Assembly (NCBI GenBank): GCA_025526935.1
Contig: JAHLKD010000050.1
Coordinates: 306,947-370,946, forward strand
DNA length: 64,000 nt
Reading direction: 5' to 3'
Source of the DNA: Cladochytrium replicatum
Lineage: Eukaryota; Chytridiomycota; Chytridiomycetes; Cladochytriales; Cladochytriaceae
A program made the position numbers and the translations under genes. The notes beneath the pieces were generated by a model. That model was not told the origin of the DNA. It searched no databases and was given only the letters and a program-made list of their open reading frames with translations. This document shows, one piece after another, positions 59,448 through 64,000 of the stretch; the first letter of the stretch is position 1, and each line of letters begins with the position of its first letter.

Positions 59448-59815
59448 TGTTGCTAATTCACGGGTTAATGTTACTAAGAGATGAATAAAGAAGATTGCGA
59501 GTCACAAGTGCTAGCGCAAGAGAATGCTCCTTGTGTGTATCACCACAGGCTCCTTAAATAAGTGTACTGTCGTTTTGGCTTTTCCTTCCGGAAGATCTGG
59601 ATCGCAGCGATAAGGTTTGACTCTTCATCTCACAGGTGTAGCGAAGCATAATCATGCTAAGCTGTGCGTGAGATCTAGCTCTCCTCAACAGGATTGTTCT
59701 CACACATGATTCCCACGAACGCGTTAATCATATGTAAACCTTTGCTGTGATCTGATCCGGGCTTCACTTCTACAAGTGGATGATAGAAAAGTAATGACAG
59801 TTTACTGTTAAGTAT
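59448..59815 (-). repeat. Copia A LTR, minus orientation, truncated
   Basis: Reverse complement of the Copia A LTR end (TGTTGCTAATTCACGGG on the plus strand), running to the internal GTAAACTGTCATTA segment. About 210 bp of the LTR start is missing where the next LTR abuts. Confidence 0.75.
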
Positions 59816-60294
59816 TTCGATTGATGGACTTGGCCAATCCAGTCATTGATAGTACAAAAACACAAACGCCCGATATACAGAAATGTCACTCTTCACTGAG
59901 CAACATTTCTAACTATTGAACTAAAGCATATAGATGATGATCTATTACGAGTTTGGATACCTCCGGTTATTTCTTCATGGGTTATATTTATTCATTACTT
60001 TTCTATCATCCACTTGTAGAAGTGAAGCCCGGATCAGATCACAGCAAAGGTTTACATATGATTAACGATCTCACGCACAGCTTAGCATGATTATGCTTCG
60101 CTACGCCTGTGAGAAGAAGAGTCAAACCTTATCGCTTCGATCCAGATCTTCCGGAAGGAAAAGCCAAAACGACAGTACACTTATTTAAGGAGCCTGTGGC
60201 GATACACACAAGGAGCATTCTCTTGCGCTAGTACTTGTGACTCGCAATCTTCTTTATTCATCTCTTAGAAACATTAACCCGTGAATTAGCAACA
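59816..60294 (+). repeat. Copia A 5' LTR of the intact element
   Basis: 479 bp with TGTTAAG..TAGCAACA ends. TATTTAAG near 60182 is the likely TATA box. It abuts the truncated inverted LTR, so no target duplication can be read on this side. Confidence 0.75.
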
Positions 60295-60385
60295 CACACA
60301 ACCTGAGGATCCAGACCACAGCTTTGTTCAACACAATAGTTACGAATCGTTGCTTAACACATTTCTTTGGACAACAACGAGCAAG
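60295..60385 (+). other. Copia A leader
   Basis: Untranslated leader between LTR and gag ATG. No TGG-type primer binding site abuts the LTR, so the primer is not identifiable by eye or the LTR end lies a little further right (near TTCAACA, about 60335). Confidence 0.4.
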
Positions 60386-63300
60386 ATGGGTTCAGGATCG
60401 AATGACGCCACATCTTCGCGGCCGAAGCCATTCACCGGTAAAACGCTGCAGGATTTCGATCTGTACATGGAACAAGTGCAGACTTACGCAAACTTACGTG
60501 GCGGCGCTGGCACTATGCTTCTCCAAGAACCAATGGCTCTTCCTGATAATCCGAATTACGAGGCGGAAGGAAATCGCCCACAGCGTCCGATAGTCATCGC
60601 CGGAGCTGCTGGCGGAGCTGCTAACGAAGCACGAGCACAATGGGAAGCAGAACTACGTGAACATTTGGCAATCGTCACACACAACAGTCACTTACGTACG
60701 CAATATCGTGCTGAGATGCAAGATTACCGTGCACAACAAGCGGACAATAACGTCGCAGTTGGAATTCTATGCGAATGTTTCCCAAAACGCGACATGAATC
60801 GAGTCAGAGCTTATGCGTCAGCAAAAGGCAAAGTCGATGGACTTCGCCGAATTTTCAGTGCTGGCGGACAAGCTCCGATCGAATCGTCTATGTGGGAGCA
60901 ACGGCTGGTAGATCTGAAATGTACGAACGGTCAGTCGGCAGAAAGCGTTCAGCAGTTTGTGACCGACCTCACTGAGTTATTCGAACTCAAACTGAACTCT
61001 TTACCGGACGAACTCGTAATCAAGGATCTACTAAACCGGTTAGTCGCAAAAATCACGATGCAGACAATTGAACTACGGACCCTCGTACCTTTTCTCGGAA
61101 AAATGATCACTTCTGCGTATGCCGAATGGGAACCGGCGTTAATACAAGATCCAATTGATGCTGCAAACCCGAATGCTCCGCGACCATTCCACCAAAAGCC
61201 AACGCATTACTTCGAAACAGTGTCAAATATCTTGACCGACCTAAACCAATTGGTCCAACTCAACGTCACCATGGATGCCGGTGGGCCGAATGGGACAAAG
61301 AAGGCCATGAAGGCAAAGGCGAAGAAAGCGAAGGCGAAAGCGAAAGCCAAGGTTGCGAAGTCGGAGGATATTTGTACCTTGCATCCGAACTCATCTCACA
61401 CCAATGCTCAATGCCGTAAGCAGGGTGCCTCGGGTGGCTCAGGCAGTAGCGGTGGGAGTAGCAGTTCCACTCGGACCAGGCAGTCGCAGGACTCCAGGTC
61501 GTCCACATCTTCTTCTGCAAAGAAGACAGATCTCACATGCAATTTCTGTGGCAAACGAGGACACAAGCAGTCGGCGTGTAAACGCTATCTCACTGCAAAG
61601 AGTCTTTGTTTAGACACGGATTTTCGTGCATTCATTGCCAGCCGTGGCGATGCAGGTGATGATTCGTCGGAGGACGAATCTATCGCCAAACCGGTGTTGA
61701 CCAAGAAGGTAATCTTTGACCTTACCCAACCTACTTCTGTTGATAAAGATGCTGACACATACATCGGAAATATGTTTTCGATAGTGAACGCACACTCGGC
61801 ACAGAAGGTTGTCCGTGTACATGTTCAAGCAAAGGATCGTGTGGGTTTGCTTGATACAGGCGCAACTGTTTGGATGACACCTAATCGTCATGCCTTTAGT
61901 TCGCTGACGTATACGAATGACGAGGACGTGGTGGAACTAGCGGATAGTCATACAATTCCAGTTTGTGGTTTTGGAGATGTATCTGTAGTTTTACCCAATG
62001 GGCGAATTAAGATAATACACAACGCACTTTATGTTCCTGATCTCGAAGACACACTTGCATCAGTGTGTAGTATCATTGGAGACTCCGGGGACATTGTGAG
62101 TTTCACCAAAGACAAGGTTATCCTCACGCATGGTGATACGGATGAACACGTTATTATTGGGCGACGGGAAAGAGATTTGTACTATCTCTATGCTGATGTT
62201 AGTACCGTCGGAACTCACCAACCGCGGCATGCGATTGCTCAACGAGCTAAAGCAGTAGCGGTATCCGCAGAAGGTCTCGATCAGTCGATGGACTTTACGT
62301 CCGGTGTACGATCTTCTCACGCGATGGGTCTCGATGTAATGTCAGACAACAACATTCGTCAAACGAACGATGATGAATGTCAACGAGCATCTCAAGATAC
62401 AGTTGGAGTGAGCACCAACTTATCGCCAGTGACAGTACACGAACTTGCAAAGTTACACCAGCAGTTTGGTCACATCCACTTACGGACAATCTTTCGAACG
62501 GCAGAGAAGCTCAACATCAAAATGCCCAAGGTTGAACCGGATGCATTCAATCTTGTCAACAAATCAATTATGCAGAATTGTTTGGTCTGTAGTCGCACGA
62601 AGCTGAAGCAGAAGCCGATTTATTCTACAATAAGTCGAGCTCCGAGGAAACTTTTCCGTCTGTTTTCCGATGTCGTACGTTTAATCTACGACGGACAGAA
62701 GAAGAGATATTGGCAGATCATTGTCGACGAACAACCTCGTTTCATCACAATCTACTTCCTGAATCGAAAGAGTGATGCGGTGGATAGTATGATTCGACAT
62801 ATCGCTGATGTGGAAAATCACAATCACCCATTACACGTTGCTGAACTACGTTCCGATTCAGGAGAATTGATTACTAAACGGTTGATCCAATGGTGCAATA
62901 CCAAGATTCCTCGCATCCGCGTCCACCCAGCTCCTCCGTCAGTAAAGGAACTCGATGGTCTATCAGAGCGGAATATACAATCGATCAAGTATATGTCGGA
63001 CGCGATGCTGCTACAAGCTGGACTACCACGAACACTTCAATTCGTGCAACTCTCCATCCTATACGCTGCAGTCGTCAAGAACGCTACTTTCCATTCAGCT
63101 GTGAATGCGATTCCGTACTGTGCTTACCTTGACAAGCAGATAGATTTGGCAACTATCCACGCCTTTGGAACACTCGTTAGTTTGTGGATCTCACACGAAC
63201 AAAGGTTGGCGCGCAGAATCCGAGACAAGTCTGAACTAGGTCTGTTTCTCGGATACAAGGGTGAAGACCTGAAGATCGTCATAGCACTCAATTTTCGGAC

Positions 63301-64000
63301 AAACACAATAGGCGAATACTTCCATGTTACGTTCCACGAGGGAGTTTTTGTTGGTTATAATCCTACCCGACAGTTACTCGACGATCTTACGGTACAATAT
63401 CCACTGAAGGCCGGGACATATTTCGATGTTGATCAAATACCAACCGGGGATCAGGGGGTGCAAGAGACGACTGTTGAGTTTGTCTCAGACAATTTCCCGA
63501 TTTCTACCGTTGCAGACGAAGAAATCGATGAGGATATAAACGACGACCCCATATATTACCGCTTAGAAGAAGCCGGTGACATGCATGTTGTTGAACATTT
63601 ACATGGACTAGACGATGATGACCCAGACGATGCTGATTATGATCCAAATGCTGATTTATCGACTCCACAATCCATTACTGAAGAATCTCCGAATTTGTCT
63701 TCCGTATCTCCTGTAGAGGAATATGATGCACAACTCGAAAGTGATCTTCAATTCATTGGAGAAGATGTCGACGAAGCATATGCAGCAAGAAAACGAAAAC
63801 GTCAAGCAAGTGCAAATTTGTCGAACGCCAAAAGGAAACAAAATTCCTTGTTTACCCGGTCCGTTCCTAATATCGATTGGACCCTGAAGGCCGATTCCTC
63901 ATATCCAACACAACCAATTGCGAATGGAAATATACGGACTGCACCAAAGACTCTTCGTGAGGCTTTATCACGATCCGATGAGGCTCCATTCTGGTTAGCG
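60386..64000 (+). CDS. Copia A gag-pol polyprotein, intact as far as seen (3' partial)
   Basis: Uninterrupted frame of 1205 codons from ATG 60386 to the window end, with no stop. Gag starts MGSGSNDATSSRPKPFTG and has a Lys/Ala helix (KAKAKKAKAKAKAKVAK), then a CCHC knuckle CNFCGKRGHKQSAC at residue about 390. Protease is LLDTGATVWMTP. The integrase has the zinc region HQQFGHIHLRT..CLVCSR and the catalytic triad in LFSDVVRLIYDG, RSDSGE and LSERN. A C-terminal part SELGLFLGYKGEDLKIV and an acidic hinge follow, ending at RT entry EALSRSDEAPFWLA. RT and RNase H would be outside the window. A single fused frame is typical for many Copia elements. Inferred to be a potentially autonomous copy. Confidence 0.93.
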   Translation, partial: MGSGSNDATSSRPKPFTGKTLQDFDLYMEQVQTYANLRGGAGTMLLQEPMALPDNPNYEAEGNRPQRPIVIAGAAGGAANEARAQWEAELREHLAIVTHNSHLRTQYRAEMQDYRAQQADNNVAVGILCECFPKRDMNRVRAYASAKGKVDGLRRIFSAGGQAPIESSMWEQRLVDLKCTNGQSAESVQQFVTDLTELFELKLNSLPDELVIKDLLNRLVAKITMQTIELRTLVPFLGKMITSAYAEWEPALIQDPIDAANPNAPRPFHQKPTHYFETVSNILTDLNQLVQLNVTMDAGGPNGTKKAMKAKAKKAKAKAKAKVAKSEDICTLHPNSSHTNAQCRKQGASGGSGSSGGSSSSTRTRQSQDSRSSTSSSAKKTDLTCNFCGKRGHKQSACKRYLTAKSLCLDTDFRAFIASRGDAGDDSSEDESIAKPVLTKKVIFDLTQPTSVDKDADTYIGNMFSIVNAHSAQKVVRVHVQAKDRVGLLDTGATVWMTPNRHAFSSLTYTNDEDVVELADSHTIPVCGFGDVSVVLPNGRIKIIHNALYVPDLEDTLASVCSIIGDSGDIVSFTKDKVILTHGDTDEHVIIGRRERDLYYLYADVSTVGTHQPRHAIAQRAKAVAVSAEGLDQSMDFTSGVRSSHAMGLDVMSDNNIRQTNDDECQRASQDTVGVSTNLSPVTVHELAKLHQQFGHIHLRTIFRTAEKLNIKMPKVEPDAFNLVNKSIMQNCLVCSRTKLKQKPIYSTISRAPRKLFRLFSDVVRLIYDGQKKRYWQIIVDEQPRFITIYFLNRKSDAVDSMIRHIADVENHNHPLHVAELRSDSGELITKRLIQWCNTKIPRIRVHPAPPSVKELDGLSERNIQSIKYMSDAMLLQAGLPRTLQFVQLSILYAAVVKNATFHSAVNAIPYCAYLDKQIDLATIHAFGTLVSLWISHEQRLARRIRDKSELGLFLGYKGEDLKIVIALNFRTNTIGEYFHVTFHEGVFVGYNPTRQLLDDLTVQYPLKAGTYFDVDQIPTGDQGVQETTVEFVSDNFPISTVADEEIDEDINDDPIYYRLEEAGDMHVVEHLHGLDDDDPDDADYDPNADLSTPQSITEESPNLSSVSPVEEYDAQLESDLQFIGEDVDEAYAARKRKRQASANLSNAKRKQNSLFTRSVPNIDWTLKADSSYPTQPIANGNIRTAPKTLREALSRSDEAPFWLA

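Overview
The window looks like nuclear DNA of a fungus, most likely an early-diverging zoosporic (chytrid-type) lineage. Evidence: dense multi-exon genes with short GT..AG introns (mostly about 45-75 nt), a secreted GH74 xyloglucanase ending in a fungal CBM1, a class III cyclase carrying GAF and PAS sensor domains (unlike the LRR-type cyclase of ascomycetes), an ESCRT-III CHMP2-like fragment, mitochondrial genes and Ty1/Copia and hAT elements. Stops TAA, TAG and TGA all end intact genes, so the nuclear code appears standard. Lineage is inference; exon structures were assembled by eye.

Left arm (1-43115) is gene space. In order: a coiled-coil CAP-Gly protein (5' end outside the window), a decayed caleosin, Ski8/WDR61, a GAF-GAF-PAS class III cyclase, VPS15, a CHTOP-like RGG protein, the C-terminal half of SF3A1, a decayed coiled-coil gene, the GH74 enzyme, an adrenodoxin-type ferredoxin, a damaged mitochondrial EF-Ts, a PWWP-like protein, a CRAL-TRIO protein with C-terminal membrane segments, an unresolved GC-rich coding region, an RCF2/HIG1-type protein, a small membrane protein, a hydroxymethylbilane synthase remnant, a CHMP2-like remnant, a COQ3 remnant and a forkhead transcription factor. 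Intact genes alternate with broken copies of genes that are normally essential (COQ3, HMBS, EF-Ts). That pattern fits gene loss after duplication, hybridisation or redundancy with copies elsewhere; local assembly error is the alternative.

Right arm (43116-64000) is a nest of transposons. A minus-strand Copia element (family A) is interrupted in its integrase by a complete Copia element of family B (45924-51176), which has 443-bp LTRs differing at one position seen and a perfect TGTGT target duplication. Next comes a truncated hAT transposase element with an eight-copy 96-bp minisatellite, then an unrecognised decayed coiled-coil gene, LTR copies of a third Copia family, and a palindromic family-A structure (LTR, inverted gag, inverted LTR). 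The window ends in a family-A element whose gag-pol reading frame is open for 1205 codons from 60386 to the window edge and carries zinc knuckle, protease and integrase motifs. That is the best candidate here for a potentially mobile element.

No rRNA gene, convincing tRNA gene or CRISPR array was seen.
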